Numbered from the stretch's first letter, positions 30,505-42,056 are shown. The stretch is 64,000 nucleotides of DNA from Erwinia sp. (GCA_964016415.1 OZ024666.1:496001-560000), one strand, 5' to 3'. Notes: generated by a model not told the origin, from the sequence alone. Program-made: numbers and translations.

Positions 30505-30985
30505 CTTAACACCTCTGCGGTAAAGCTAAATGATAGTAAATTTATATATGAAAATCTTACCTTATACTTGCCTTAATTTTTCTCGCGTAAAAACTACCGT
30601 CTCAATTTGTACTATTTAGTACAATAATAATGCTAAATCTAATGTGATGATTTAGTCAATTATTTGTTGTGTAAACTTTTTTCTAAAGAACTTTATGCTT
30701 TCAGTAGAGTTGGTTTGATACTTTTTTTTTGATGAAAAATTTACGTTATGTAAATAACTTACACGCAAATAAACTCATTAACCTCAGGCGCTATTGCCTT
30801 GTCTTGGTGCAAGATTTATTTTTAATCGTAAAAATGAGCTAATGCATTACGAGGGTCCCTTGCTAAGTCCATAGCACCTTCGACCTTTCCGATTTCATTA
30901 ATAATGAGAGCATGGTATTACAGCGGCAGGTAGTTTTGAATAAATCATGCTTTTAGACTTAGTTTGGTTCAGATCACCACAATCC
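30505..30985. other. AT-rich upstream region of the GH13 gene
   Basis: No coding sequence. It should hold the promoter of the minus-strand GH13 gene; I could not define the elements. Confidence 0.45.
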
Positions 30986-30989
30986 TGAC

Positions 30990-31470
30990 CTTGTGGTGTT
31001 GTCACGTGGCGGAAAAAAAAGGTTCAAAATCGTCTTTGTGCTATCCAGAACCAGGTGCATACCAAACGGAGCACACCGACATTCTGGCTTTATGAGACGG
31101 GCTTCAGAAATGATATGAGTCGCCCAATACAAGTTAATGTGAACGCCCTCGACGTTAAGTAGAAGTACCCGTTTCTATTGTAACGATGCTAAGGTACATA
31201 TTCGACTCATGCCGGGCGGCGCGCTGGAGTATATTGAAACCAGCTTTAGACATATGATGCTTTTGCTCAGTTGCCGAATTACTGCTCGTCCTCAGGCGGG
31301 CTATGTCCATAAACATTCTCATTAAAATCCCGTCGTACGTCGAAATTTCCCATCTGATTATCCCTTATGCCGGATCGAAAATCTCTGACAGAGGGCAAAG
31401 AACACCCTCATGAGAAACGCAGGTTTGGTGGAAGCTTTGCCTTGCAGTGGACACCGTTACTCATGAGATT
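30990..31470 (+). pseudogene. Second relic of an IS903-like transposase
   Basis: DNA-level resemblance to the IS at 38167-39208: a stretch encoding KRFKIV...TFWLYETGF (compare KKFKITNW...TFWLDETAI) and one near 31286-31310 (CTCAGGCGGGCTATGTCC versus CAGCAGGCGGGCTAAGTCC). Many stops and frame breaks. No clear ends. Confidence 0.55.
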
Positions 31471-31479
31471 CTCTTCGCA

Positions 31480-32735
31480 GAGCTGCCCCATATAATGTAA
31501 CTGACGCAGAGATATTTTTGTGATTGGTTTGACACACGCATCGAAAAGTTAATCTGGTATATGCAGATTTCGCCTGTGATAAAAAATTGCCATAAAGAGC
31601 TGCGGCGAAAAAAACATGGCGCATGTCCTGCTGCAAACCCGGGCGCTGACTGGCCGGCATAGTAAGCAGACAGGGATATGCAAGAACCAGGCAGCGGTTT
31701 ATCGGAATCAATACACTCCAGAATCTGTACAAGGCTTATTACTAGCCGCGGGCAGCCGAAAAGGCGAGATATCGGTCTAAATAACTGTTTAGTGACATGA
31801 CTATGCTCCGCACCTTAGAAAAATGACGCTGCGGGGGTACCTGGAAGCATGCCGATTGTCTGAAAATACAGAGTCTAAGGTGCTTTCACCTCACTACAGT
31901 TAATAAAAATATTATTTTCAACTAGTTATAATGCTTATGGGTGTTTCACCAAAAATAAAAGGTGACGCTTTGGCCGGACACTAGCAAGTTGTCAGGAGCC
32001 TCATGGGGCCAGCCCAACTGCTGACCAACAACTTTCATAAAGTGTATACGTGGAATCACAAACAAGCCACTGGATTTATTATGTTTTATATATAAGAAAA
32101 ACCCTAATTCACGAACGTTTATAGCATTCGTTGCTTGCATCATGATAGCTACGGCCTATCAAAACAGTTTTAACGATCGGTAATCTCCATTTCATATATC
32201 TCGCCACATGAATTACATTTGTTCAATCGAATTTATCTGATAAGGGAATCTAATCATTATTCATCAAAGACCATTACTTTTTTCACGCATAGGATATGCT
32301 TATAACAAAACGATTTTTTTGATTTCTTGGGTGTTGGTTATATCCGAAAGAGAGAGTTTTACTCGATTTATACTGATTTTCTATTGGTCAAACTTTAGAA
32401 GTTGGCAGCGTTGTGAGGCGTTGTCTATGTGGAGGCATTGAAAAAACGACTGGAGGAAGCTAATTAATTTTATATATCGACAGCTTCTCTATGATGATAA
32501 ATATCTTTCATTTATAATTAACCCTGAGTTAAAACGTGCATAATTAAAAAAACCAGAAAGTTAACTAGCTAATCAAAAAATTAATTTACGTTACATATTT
32601 TTAGAAAGATGCCATTACTGAGAATGAGGAATTAGCAGGTTATCTTTTGTATGTTTCATTCCATTGATGTGCAGATATTTGGAATTCCGCATACACAATA
32701 TAGCCCCCTTACTTCAAAAAAAAGGATTACAATAT
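31480..32735. other. AT-rich region without identifiable genes
   Basis: About 1.25 kb. The short minus-strand ORFs 31457-31732 and 31946-32143 show no family features. The promoter of the aminotransferase operon should be near its right end; AAAAGGA at about 32718 is the RBS of the first gene. Confidence 0.45.
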
Positions 32736-33998
32736 ATGAGTGTTAAAGATGATGATTTCGACTCCATGATTAACCGGTACAAAGGTGACGGACCATATTT
32801 ACACGATGGAAATCATGTAATGATTGATGCTGCTTCAGGAACGTTTAATCTGCCCTTTGGTTACACTAATTCACGACTCGCTGAGAAACTCAAGCGGCAA
32901 ATCGACCGTTGAGTCCATCTGAGTTCAGCATATACCAAACCTATTGCAGACCAAATCCTGAACCGACTAAAGCCTCACCTCCCTGATGGGATTGATTCAC
33001 TCTGGCTCAGGGATGTTTCTGGCTCAGGCGCAGTCGAAGGTGCGATTCGTATGGCACAAAAGTACACCAGAAGATCAGGTGTGATTTCACTCTTCATGTC
33101 ACATCACGGTCAGTCTTTGGCCACAGCGCAGATTTCCGGGAATGCGTTTCGACTTCATCATTTTAACGCAAATATAGACGGTTCATTTAAAATCCCCGTA
33201 CCAGATAGCGAACTCGCGGGAGAACATAATTCTAAGCTCCTAAATATAAATCATTCTTCAGAGCTAGAGGATTTTATCAACTATGGCTCAAGTGGCAACA
33301 TTGCATGTTTGATTATTGAACCCATACTTGGTAATGGTGGCAACATTGTATTACCTGTTAGTTTTTATCGCCAAATACGAGAAATTTGTGATAAAAATAA
33401 TATTGTATTAATTGCAGATGAGGTTCAGACCGGGTTTGGACGCACCGGCACTTTTTTCGCAACTACAGGTTATGCTAAGGAACTCAAGGCAGATATTATA
33501 GTTTTTGCCAAAGGTGCAGGTGGAATCGGTATCCCTACAGGGGGCATTTTGATGCGTAATAAACTCGATGTATTGGAAGCCTATGAACATTCGAATACAT
33601 CCGGCGCTAACCCTTTATCCTTAACAGCTCTCAACGAGACAATCGCGATCATCGAAGATGAAAAATTACGCGATAACGTTCAACATAATGAGCATTATCT
33701 TCGTGACGCTCTGCTTAAACTGCAGAGCAATCACGAATCACTGACCAATGTCCGGGGGTTAGGCTATATGTACGGTTTTGATACGCCAAGTCCTGAAATT
33801 GCCTCAATGGTAATTGGTATTGCAGCTGATAAAGGCCTCATCTTAAGGGGATCCCGATATGGAAAAGGTCGAGCAATTAAAGTACGCCCACCGCTTATCT
33901 GTAAAAGACACCATTTAGACGAAATTATTGCTAAGCTGGATCGTACCTTTACCACGCTGGAACAACACATTAATTCTACTAAGGAAAAAACACAATGA
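32736..33998 (+). pseudogene. Class III PLP aminotransferase with an internal TGA
   Basis: 421-codon frame of the ornithine/diaminobutyrate aminotransferase superfamily. It starts MSVKDDDFDSMINRYKGDGP and reads through to 33998 in one frame except TGA at 32910-32912 (KRQIDR-stop-VHLSSAYT). PLP elements are present: LIADEVQTGFGRTG, the Schiff-base Lys in IVFAKGAGGIGIP, and TSGANPLSLTA. Its stop overlaps the next gene (ATGA). It probably transfers an amino group to a keto sugar or aldehyde made by its neighbours; substrate unknown. A restart at 33051 would lack the N-terminal segment. Confidence 0.85.
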
Positions 33999-35068
33999 AA
34001 GCACTTAAATTCAATGGAGAATGGGAAATTTCCCGCTGCGAAGTGCCATCTTTACATTGTATCGATTCCGACGATGTAATCGTTGCTGTTGAGGTATGTG
34101 GCTTGTGCGGTACAGATGTAGGTATCATAACCGGCGACTATCCAGTTGCCATTTCTGGAACGACACTGGGCCATGAGGCAACAGGAAAAGTGTTGGAGAT
34201 AGGTACGGGCGTAACACGATTCAAACCAGGCGACCGGGTAGTAATTAACCCGACTTATTCCTGTGGAGAATGTCGGTTGTGCCAGACGGGAAACCCTAAC
34301 CATTGTGAGCGTAAACAGGGAACAGAGGCTGGGGTTTCTTATGATGGTGCTTTTGCCGATCAGTATCGTGCAAAAGAGAACTATTTGCTCCATCTGGACG
34401 ATCATGTCAGCTTTGAGGCTGCTGCTCTGACCGAACCGCTAAGCTGCACCATTACCGGAGTAGACAAGCTTAACATTACCCATACCAATATCCGTGCCTG
34501 CGTAGTCGGTGCAGGACCTATGGGAATGCTCTATCTGTGGTGTCTACATCTGCGCGGTGTTGAAGCATTCTTGGTGGAAAAAAATGAGCATCGCTTTCAG
34601 TTTGCAAAAGATGTTCTGCCTGACGGGGGACGTATCTACACGGACTTTGAACAGGCGATGCGAACAGAGTATGGCAGCGACGAGGAGATGTTGGATTTAT
34701 GTGTTGATACTACAGGCCGTCTCTCTGAAGTTATCTTTGACCGTTTAGCCCCAGGCGGAAAGCTACTTAACGTGGCCCTGAAAGACTTTACTGCAAAGCT
34801 GGACGTGTTGAAGATAGCCGATAAAAGTTTGTCGGTAATTGGTTCAATTGACTCTCTTAATAATAGTTTCGAGCGTGCCTATGCCATGATTCGTGAAGGA
34901 AAAATACCTTTCGAAAAACTTGTAAGTCACTGTTTATCTTTCGATGATTACAATAGGGCTTTTTCAATAGTGGGTTGTGATATTATCGCGAAAAAGCTGC
35001 AACCAATCAGTGAAGGGAATTGTAAGGTATTACTGCGCATGCCTGCCATTCAGAAGGAAGATGCTTAA
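33995..35068 (+). CDS. Zinc-dependent medium-chain alcohol dehydrogenase
   Basis: 357-residue MDR oxidoreductase. Catalytic zinc ligands in CGLCGTD and GHEATG; structural zinc Cys cluster SCGECRLCQTGNPNHC; Rossmann motif VVGAGPMGML. It resembles threonine/sorbitol dehydrogenase-type and aminocyclitol dehydrogenases. Overlaps the aminotransferase stop by 4 bp and the phosphatase start by 1 bp, so translationally coupled. Likely oxidises a secondary alcohol to the ketone used by the aminotransferase (inference). Confidence 0.88.
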   Translation: MKALKFNGEWEISRCEVPSLHCIDSDDVIVAVEVCGLCGTDVGIITGDYPVAISGTTLGHEATGKVLEIGTGVTRFKPGDRVVINPTYSCGECRLCQTGNPNHCERKQGTEAGVSYDGAFADQYRAKENYLLHLDDHVSFEAAALTEPLSCTITGVDKLNITHTNIRACVVGAGPMGMLYLWCLHLRGVEAFLVEKNEHRFQFAKDVLPDGGRIYTDFEQAMRTEYGSDEEMLDLCVDTTGRLSEVIFDRLAPGGKLLNVALKDFTAKLDVLKIADKSLSVIGSIDSLNNSFERAYAMIREGKIPFEKLVSHCLSFDDYNRAFSIVGCDIIAKKLQPISEGNCKVLLRMPAIQKEDA

Positions 35069-35709
35069 TGAGCCCACTAAGTATTATCTTTGATATCGAC
35101 GGTGTGATTGTCGATAGTGAGCAATTGCACTTCGACGTTCTTAAAACCGTCCTGCCTAAGCAGACCAATAATATCACTCCAGAGAAGCTTATCGGCCTTA
35201 GCCTGGAGGAAACTTTATCAAGCATAGGAATCGCTACTGACCAATATCGTAAAATTAAATTTCAAATCGTTTCTGCTTATAAATCCCTGATTGGACCCCG
35301 TTATCTTCGCACAGGTATTACACAGCTCATCGATAAACTTGATCAGCAAAAAATCCCGTTTGGATTTGTCTCCACTGCTACGCGAGATATCTGCCTGGCT
35401 AATATCGCCATTCTTGGACTAGAGTTGAGACAACCTCTGATAAGTTGTGACGATGTCGATCAGACAAAGCCCCATCCAGATCCTTACCTGGCTATGTTGG
35501 AACTTCTTCAAGCCACTCCTGAGCATACAATTGTTATTGAGGATACCGATATCGGTATTAAGGCAGCAACTGCAGCAGGCATTAAACGCGTTTACGGCTG
35601 GCCACATGCGCTTTCGCTCACTGAGAGCTATGTTAATGCCTATAAAGTAATTGGCTCTTTGAATGAAATCGATGAATTGTATGATATTCTCAATTCAAAT
35701 ATGAAGTGA
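35068..35709 (+). CDS. HAD-superfamily phosphatase (beta-phosphoglucomutase-like)
   Basis: 213 residues. Motif I FDIDGVIVDSE (nucleophile and acid Asp), motif II VSTATR, motif III Lys in QTKPHPDPYL, motif IV VIEDTDIGIKAA. The cap is the small helical type of the phosphoglycolate/beta-PGM group. Overlap TAATG with the dehydrogenase. Likely dephosphorylates a sugar-phosphate-like intermediate; substrate unknown. Confidence 0.88.
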   Translation: MSPLSIIFDIDGVIVDSEQLHFDVLKTVLPKQTNNITPEKLIGLSLEETLSSIGIATDQYRKIKFQIVSAYKSLIGPRYLRTGITQLIDKLDQQKIPFGFVSTATRDICLANIAILGLELRQPLISCDDVDQTKPHPDPYLAMLELLQATPEHTIVIEDTDIGIKAATAAGIKRVYGWPHALSLTESYVNAYKVIGSLNEIDELYDILNSNMK

Positions 35710-35716
35710 AATTCAG

Positions 35717-36902
35717 GTGTCGGTGGTATCAAGGCCGACACCTAAAAAAGAGAACTACACAGTGGCACAGAATTATAAATTTTATTTGGTATCACGCTCG
35801 ATCAACTCATCGCGGATTGCTTTTTTTATTGCCGGTCTCAGCCTTGCAACGTGGGCTCCATTGATCCCTCTCGCTAAGTCACGCATGATGGCTGACAACG
35901 GCACAATGGGCATGGTGATGCTAGCATTTGGTATCGGTTCACTATTAATGATGCCTATATCAGGTGCTCTCGCGTCACGCTATGGATGCAGGGTAGTTTT
36001 CACCTTTGCAACCGTCATCACGGGGATACTTATGCCACTACTTACAATCCTCGACACGCCATTATCTCTTGCTTTAATACTCTTTATTTTTGGCATTGGC
36101 ATCGGAGCCATGGATGTGGTTGCAAACATTCATGCGGTGCAGGTCGAGAAACTGGCAGATCGCCCTATAATGTCAGGCTTCCATGCTTTATTCAGCATTG
36201 GTGGCGTTGTTGGTTCAGGAGTAGTCAGTTTGTTACTCGTTTGTGGCCAAACTCCACTCGTAGCGGTTAGCATTATCATGATGTCAGTACTCGTACTTCT
36301 TTTATGTTCTTTCGGTGGACTGCTCAGCAATTCTGAAGCCGATAAATCTATATTTTTTGTCAAACCTAAAGGAATTGTTGTGGTACTGGGTGCTCTTTGT
36401 TTTATTGCATATATTATGGAAGGTTCAATACTTGACTGGAGTGGCATCTTGCTAAGTAACAAAAGTAATGCTAATAACGTTTTTGCAGGTATAGGATATA
36501 CTACATTCGCATTAGCGATGACTATCGGCCGTTTTTGGCGATCGTATAGTTAAATACTTCGGCCGCTTCAATGCATTCCTAACCAGTTCTCTGATAGCAA
36601 CAACCGGCTTTATCATTGTAGTAGGATGGACAACTAGTTTAACTATGATTTCTGGGTTTTTCTTGATTGGAGCTGGTCTTTCAAACATAGTCCCCATACT
36701 GTTTAGTGCCGCAGGACGCCAAAACGCTATGCCTGTAACATTAGCTGTGTCAGCTATATCAAGCATAGGTTACTCTGGGATCCTGCTCGGTCCAGCACTC
36801 ATAGGTGCCATCGCACATGAGTATAGTTTGGCAAAAGCTTTTATTTTAATTAGTATACTTTCTTTTATCCTGCCTCTGTGTAGTTATATTGTACGAAAGT
36901 AA
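35717..36902 (+). pseudogene. MFS transporter (YbjJ-like) with a +1 frameshift
   Basis: Two frames make one 12-helix transporter of about 395 residues: 35717-36553 carries helices 1-8 and a second frame from about 36535 to 36902 carries the rest. The break is at TTTTT in CGTTTTTGGCGATCG (about 36533); dropping one T restores GRFGDRIVKYFGRF, which fits the family. N-terminal WAPLIPLAKSRM and GIGSLLMMPISGALASRYG resemble YbjJ-type permeases. In the operon it may export the product or import a precursor. Confidence 0.85.
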
Positions 36903-36928
36903 ATTTTCTATTAGACTAGTATAAAAAG

Positions 36929-37528
36929 ATGAAGAATTTGGGAAATATGATGGATTTGAAGAGTTGTAACTGGATCAACGAACCTAAAAAATGGGTGCTG
37001 GAAGATGAAGTGCTCTATGTTGAGACAGATAGCAATACTGACTTTTGGCGAGAGACTCACTATGGTTTCACCCGCCACAGCGGGCATATATTTGGTTATG
37101 AGATTGAAGGGGACTTTACATTTCAACTCTGTATAGAAGGAGACTTTGAAAAACTTTATGATCAGGCAGGTATTATGATTGAGCTGGATCCTCAGCGTTG
37201 GTGCAAGGCAGGAATCGAGTTTTCTGATAATGAGTTTTTAATGAGCAGTGTCCTAACTCATGGCAAGTCTGACTGGTCAACAGGACTATTTCAGGGAAAT
37301 CCTAAAAAGTTTTGGATGAGGGCAACGATGATAAATAACGTTTTAAGATTGCAATATTCGACCGAAGGCTTTACTTGGCCTCTCATGCGCTTATGCCCTT
37401 TTCCAAACGAAGAAAAACTTTTTGTAGGTGCCATGTGTTGTACCCCTGAGCGTGAGGGGCTCAAGATTCGTTTTAGCGAATTTCGTCTAAGTAATCCTCT
37501 GGCTAAAGATCTGCATGATCTCAGTTGA
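36929..37528 (+). CDS. DUF1349 family protein (concanavalin-like fold)
   Basis: 199 residues; WINEPKKW, DQAGIMIELDPQRWCKAGIEF, and CCTPEREGLKIRFSEFRL match the DUF1349 family, a jelly-roll lectin/glucanase-like fold. No signal peptide, so cytoplasmic. It is the last gene of the operon, 26 bp after the MFS gene. Possibly carbohydrate-binding; function unknown. The start could also be MMDLKSCNW at about 36947. Confidence 0.8.
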   Translation: MKNLGNMMDLKSCNWINEPKKWVLEDEVLYVETDSNTDFWRETHYGFTRHSGHIFGYEIEGDFTFQLCIEGDFEKLYDQAGIMIELDPQRWCKAGIEFSDNEFLMSSVLTHGKSDWSTGLFQGNPKKFWMRATMINNVLRLQYSTEGFTWPLMRLCPFPNEEKLFVGAMCCTPEREGLKIRFSEFRLSNPLAKDLHDLS

Positions 37529-38166
37529 CAATATTTTTTTGAAATTGACCCTTTTTATTTTGGTAATGCGATTTAGATATACAATTGGGCGGGAACACTC
37601 TATAGGTTAATTTATCCATTTCGAGGTGATTCCCTGATGTGTTAATTTTCAAGATTATTATTTATAGCTTTTAATTTTTTTTAAAACCGTTTTCACATCG
37701 GAAAAAACATTGTATCAGGGTGGTTTGAAAACACTGGTATGGCCAAGACGCCAAGTAAACTAATCAACAAAAAATAACTCAAAAATTTTAAAATGCTACT
37801 GGCCTTATTCTTTTCTTCCATTTTACTATCCTTAATACTTGTTGATTTTGAATTTACACTATGATTTTAATAGCAATACGTGAAATACTATCAATATATC
37901 CTTATGGTTATTACATTACCTAGGCTCAATTCTTTCCGGAAAGGATTTTCTTCGCGATAATGCATATATCCAATGTAAAACATTGCCAAAGATTACTGGT
38001 AAAACCCCTCACTCCCTATAATTCAAAAAAGCCTATCCATCATTTCACAATAAAAGTCAATTTTCCACCCCTTTGTAGCAGAATTAAACAGTCGTTCTTA
38101 ATATATTGTATCGATAGAGATATTTCCGCATATTAACCTACTAAATATTGGATTTATTTTTTGACT
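37529..38166. other. AT-rich region without identifiable genes
   Basis: About 640 bases between the DUF1349 gene and an IS relic. No credible ORF or terminator seen. Confidence 0.45.
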
Positions 38167-39208
38167 GGCCTTGTTGAATGAATCGAACTTTCGGCCGTAA
38201 TCAGGATCAGACCTGCGCATTCCAGATTCTGTAGCGGTATCCCGTGACCAAAAAATTTAAAATCACCAACTGGAACGTCCACAGAGCCCTGGTTAACCGG
38301 GGTTCACTGACATTCTGGCTTGATGAGACGGCCATTAAGGCCTCATATCATAAATCCGAAACCTCTTCAGATGGTCGTTCGCTACATTATTCAGAAAGGG
38401 CTATTTCCCGTTCTGATACTCAAACGCGTCTTTCGTCTCACCCTGCGTGCTGTGCAGGGTTTCATTGATACCATTTTTATCATGATGAAGCTCCCGCTTT
38501 GCTGTACGGGTTATTACTGCGTCAGCAGGCGGGCTAAGTCCGTCAACTGCCCGGTCCCCTCCACGCGCGGCGAAATTGCCCTCCGGATTGTCGACTCCAA
38601 TGAAATAAAAGTTTTCGGTGAAGGGAAGTGGAAGATAAAAACTCTGTCAGGAAAAGCGCCTCATCTGTTGGAAACTTCATCTGGCGCTGGACGCGGGTAA
38701 GCATCAGGTCTTCTGCGCAGACCAGTCCCTGAATAATGTGAATGACGCGGAAGCATTCCGGGACTTATTCGTCGACCCAACGGTAAATGAAAACCTCCGG
38801 CGCCGACGGGGCTTATGACATAAAATGGTGCCACAACGAACTAATGGGCAAGAAAATTAAGTCGCTTATCCAACCGCGAACCAGGGCCGATTACTGGCTG
38901 GCGGTGTATGCCGACAGAAATCAGTAGGTGGCGAGGCAGCGTCTGACGGGGAGCAACGCTTACTGGAAACGGCACACGGCTTACAACCAGCGTTCTGTGG
39001 CAGAAACGGTGATGTGCCGCGTTAAACAGCTGCCCGGTGGGCATCTTACGCTGCGGTATTTTGATGCCCAGGTTTGTGAGGCTATGGCCGTGATCCGTTC
39101 CTTAAACAAAATGATGCGAGCAAGAATGCCAGAAAAGGTACGAATTGCCTGAGGACGTGACTGAAAGCGAGTGTGTCTTTATCGAAAACCTATTTATTCA
39201 ACAAAGCC
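38167..39208 (+). mobile_element. IS5-family (IS903-group) element, decayed
   Basis: Terminal inverted repeats GGCCTTGTTGAATGAAT on the left and TATTCAACAAAGCC on the right bound 1042 bp, the expected size for this group (about 1050). No 9-bp target duplication is visible (TTTTTGACT versus GCTCGGAGT). Confidence 0.85.
38244..39152 (+). pseudogene. IS903-like transposase, multiply frameshifted
   Basis: Begins MTKKFKITNWNVHRALVNRG and ends AMAVIRSLNKMMRARMPEKV. The product is spread over three frames (38244, 38320 and 38928 starts) with stops, including one at NQ-stop-VARQRL. DDE-type segments VFRLTLRAVQGFIDTIF and SVAETVMCRVKQLPGGHLTL remain recognisable. Not functional as written. Confidence 0.88.
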
Positions 39209-40077
39209 GCTCGGAGTCGGGCGGCGGGGATGGCATGGCGTGAGGGGCGTGTAAGACCGGTAGCGACATATACGCACTTTTTCCTCTGACAGCGCTGTGT
39301 TAATTCTGATGGGATTTATCTTTGAAGATTCCTAAGATTTAATATAGTGACGCCTGCTCTTAATACGCATATTTTCATCCATTGAGCGGGCGTGAACCAC
39401 CCTAAAAATCCGCGGAGCGGAGTACGCTGAATTTCTGGTTTCAGGTTGTATACCAAGAACGTAATAAGAAAGCGGGCGGGACGTCAGTAAATGGGGCCTT
39501 GATGATGGGCTGCCGGCTGTAATCGAGTACACATCGTGGAGTCAGTGTGGGTAAACTTCCTTCTTCCGCGGTCCTTCCTGAAAGTCCGAGAACCGGAAAG
39601 GGCCATAAGGCGTGAGTTACAATGCCAGCACAAATGATGGCATTCAATACGACAATATGCTACGTCGTAATTTGACCATGGGGATTCGAATAAGTTGACT
39701 ATATCAAGCTTCATAGATTATTCTGACAGTTACAGACCGTGTCGTTTGATAGCATTACCAGTCTGTAAATGAAATCATTAAGACTCTGATCCATATAACG
39801 AAATCTTATTAATGTAAATATGAAAAAACCTTTAACCCAAGTCTTGTAAATTAATGTTTTCCAAGGAAGAAATGAAAGCCCATTTCGGTACTCGAAAAAT
39901 ACATGGCTCAATCACAATTATTTATATGGAAGTCGAGATTATAATATTTTGGTGCCAATACATATCAGTGAGAAATAATTTCGACGAACAAAAATAAAAA
40001 ATTTTTCTTAGTACTGAAACTTTGTCAAGAAAACAATTTATAACGCATGTTACAACTTTGCTTTTGCAGATATCACC
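39209..40077. other. Region without identifiable genes
   Basis: About 870 bases. Several short minus-strand ORFs (39332-39911) show no family features or RBS. Nothing assignable. Confidence 0.45.
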
Positions 40078-40695
40078 TTAATATAATGTATTATTATTCC
40101 CTTTAAACAGAAGGCTCAGGTCGCAAGTAAACGGGCGGCTGATTATATAGAAATGAGCCATGTTTTTACATCCTATTTTAGACAGTGCAGAAAGCTTATG
40201 CGTACTCACTGTTTTTTGATTAATACTGAACTCGCTACTTATTGTTCCTGACTTATTCCCTGTCAGGAAAGCATTGATGATATCAAACTCCCTTCTTGTC
40301 AGAAACCTTCTTGCTTTTCTTTCAGGGGTGCGCCGGAACCTGTACGGATACGTTATCCCACATAAATTATTCAGAAAGTGAACCATCTCTTTTCTGTTTA
40401 ATTTTAATATGTCAGAGTAGAGAATATCAGTAAGAAGCTCCTGGAAAATCCCGCATGTGATCATAATTAGTCTCGCACGAGTACGTGTAAACTCTCTGAC
40501 TGACTTCATCATGCTATGACCTCCTGTTTGCCAGGAAAGCAGATCCAGAAGAACAATATCCCCATCGGAGACGTCACTCCCGACGAAGTTTTGGAGGCTT
40601 ATACATTCAACCCTCTTTTAAATTTCAGGAATAAAATTGACACCCCTCCATAAAAACCTGTCATCAGAAACCAGTAAGATTTTTCTGAATCTCAT
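40078..40695 (-). pseudogene. LuxR/FixJ-type regulator with an in-frame TAA
   Basis: From ATG 40695 the frame reads MRFRKILLVSDDRFLWRG, a receiver-like start, then TAA (complement of 40618-40620), then continues in the same frame through DGDIVLLDLLSW to a C-terminal LuxR HTH (LTRREFDIINAFLTGNKSGT...INQKTVSTHK). Without the stop it would be 205 residues, the size of RcsA/BglJ-like one-component regulators. A 144-residue HTH-bearing fragment from 40512 remains open. It is the only regulator near the NRPS, so it may once have controlled it (inference). Confidence 0.7.
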
Positions 40696-41898
40696 GCCGC
40701 ATAATTTATTTAACATTTCATCACCATCCTGAAGTTTGAAAATTCATGTAAGAATCATACTAATTTTTATTCCGTTTGAAAAGCGTGAGCTATTTATCAC
40801 TTTTCATTTATTGTTAAACTTTGGTGGTTAACCCCTGGTAAGAAGGATGAAATGACGAAGAAAATTTTTATTTACCACCACTGCAGAGCCTGTAATTCAC
40901 CATAACTTTCAGCATTTTTCGGCATTGCCTGAAATTTATAAATCTTTATCTATTAAACATATAAATGCGTAAAATTCTGGGTTTTAATGGAAATTAAATG
41001 GGGTTTTTATAAAGACGTTTCTGGAAAGAATGTATTAAATGCATCTAATGATTACCCATTAAAAAACCTGCGATTAAGGCTTTAATTTATTCAGGGGGTG
41101 GGGCATCCTGTCCCATCAAGCAGCCAGCGTTTTTAATTTTTAGGATTTTAACCAATAAAAATAATAGAGACGGAAGTATATAATTTACTGTTACTTTTGA
41201 GGCCGGTGTCTAAGTTGTTCAGCAAGTTCAAACCAACACCATTTTTAACCCTCTGCTTTTTTGTGGGAGGCGGCATCAGTTCCTAAACGCTGCCTTTCCG
41301 GAATTTTTACATTTAAGGTATAAGTATAGATTAAAGAGCTAACAGCAGCAATGTCTGCTCCCTAATCCCGATTTACGGTTCCCTCATCAGGGTACTGTTT
41401 GTAACGGTGCAACAGAAATTTTCATTGCAACGAGATCTGGATACAGCATCCGGATTTATCTGGTGCCGAGGCTATATTTAGCCCATAACCTATCCGTTAT
41501 TCGGGATCCAGCCCCTTGCTATGTATCTATATAACCAATGATCATGGTATCCAAAAATTAAATTTTTCGGAATCGTGACGTGGTATTTATTGCATCTAGT
41601 GGAAGCTGGTAATACATACTACAACTGCCCAGAGAAATATCCTCAGTATAGTTCCCCACTCAATAAAATCCTGTTGAAAAAACATGGTAACCTCTTCAGT
41701 GGTTACTTCTCATTCTATTCAGTTATGACGCGCATTCCCAACCTTGCAAATCAAAAATTTGAATATATTTAACGTAGCATAAGGACGATTAACGCCCTCA
41801 CTTAGCAGCCCAAAGTTACTGTAATCATTACCTTTAATGCATTAATTTAGGTCGCGCCCGGGATGCCAGATCCCATATTTTTATCACCACATGCTAAT
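40696..41898. other. AT-rich region without identifiable genes
   Basis: About 1.2 kb. The 65-codon ORF at 41575-41772 has no family resemblance or clear RBS. Nothing assignable. Confidence 0.45.
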
Positions 41899-42056
41899 TA
41901 ACCCACCGGGTGACACCGGACCTCAGCCCGCCCTCTTCAGCGAGCGTTAAAATTCTGTCGGGCATATTCAGGCCGTAGCGAGGATGCTCCATGCGGATGA
42001 GCGCCTCCGCTCCCATACGTTCCCCGCCCGGCTCCGGGAAAACAGTGTCCATCATT
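41899..42056 (-). pseudogene. Fragment of an EAL-domain (c-di-GMP phosphodiesterase) gene
   Basis: Minus-strand translation gives GAEALIRMEHPRYGLNMPD and LTLAEEGGLRSGVTRWV. This is the EAL-domain region (A-E-A-L/E-A-L-L, R-x-x-H-P, G, P-D-x-F-I-x-L-A-E-x-x-G-L). Only about 50 codons remain, with no start or end of the original gene. Confidence 0.6.

Noticed and set aside
32910-32912. TGA in the aminotransferase as a selenocysteine codon
   Set aside because: No selenoprotein is known in this family, the position is not catalytic, and no SECIS-like hairpin is apparent right after it.
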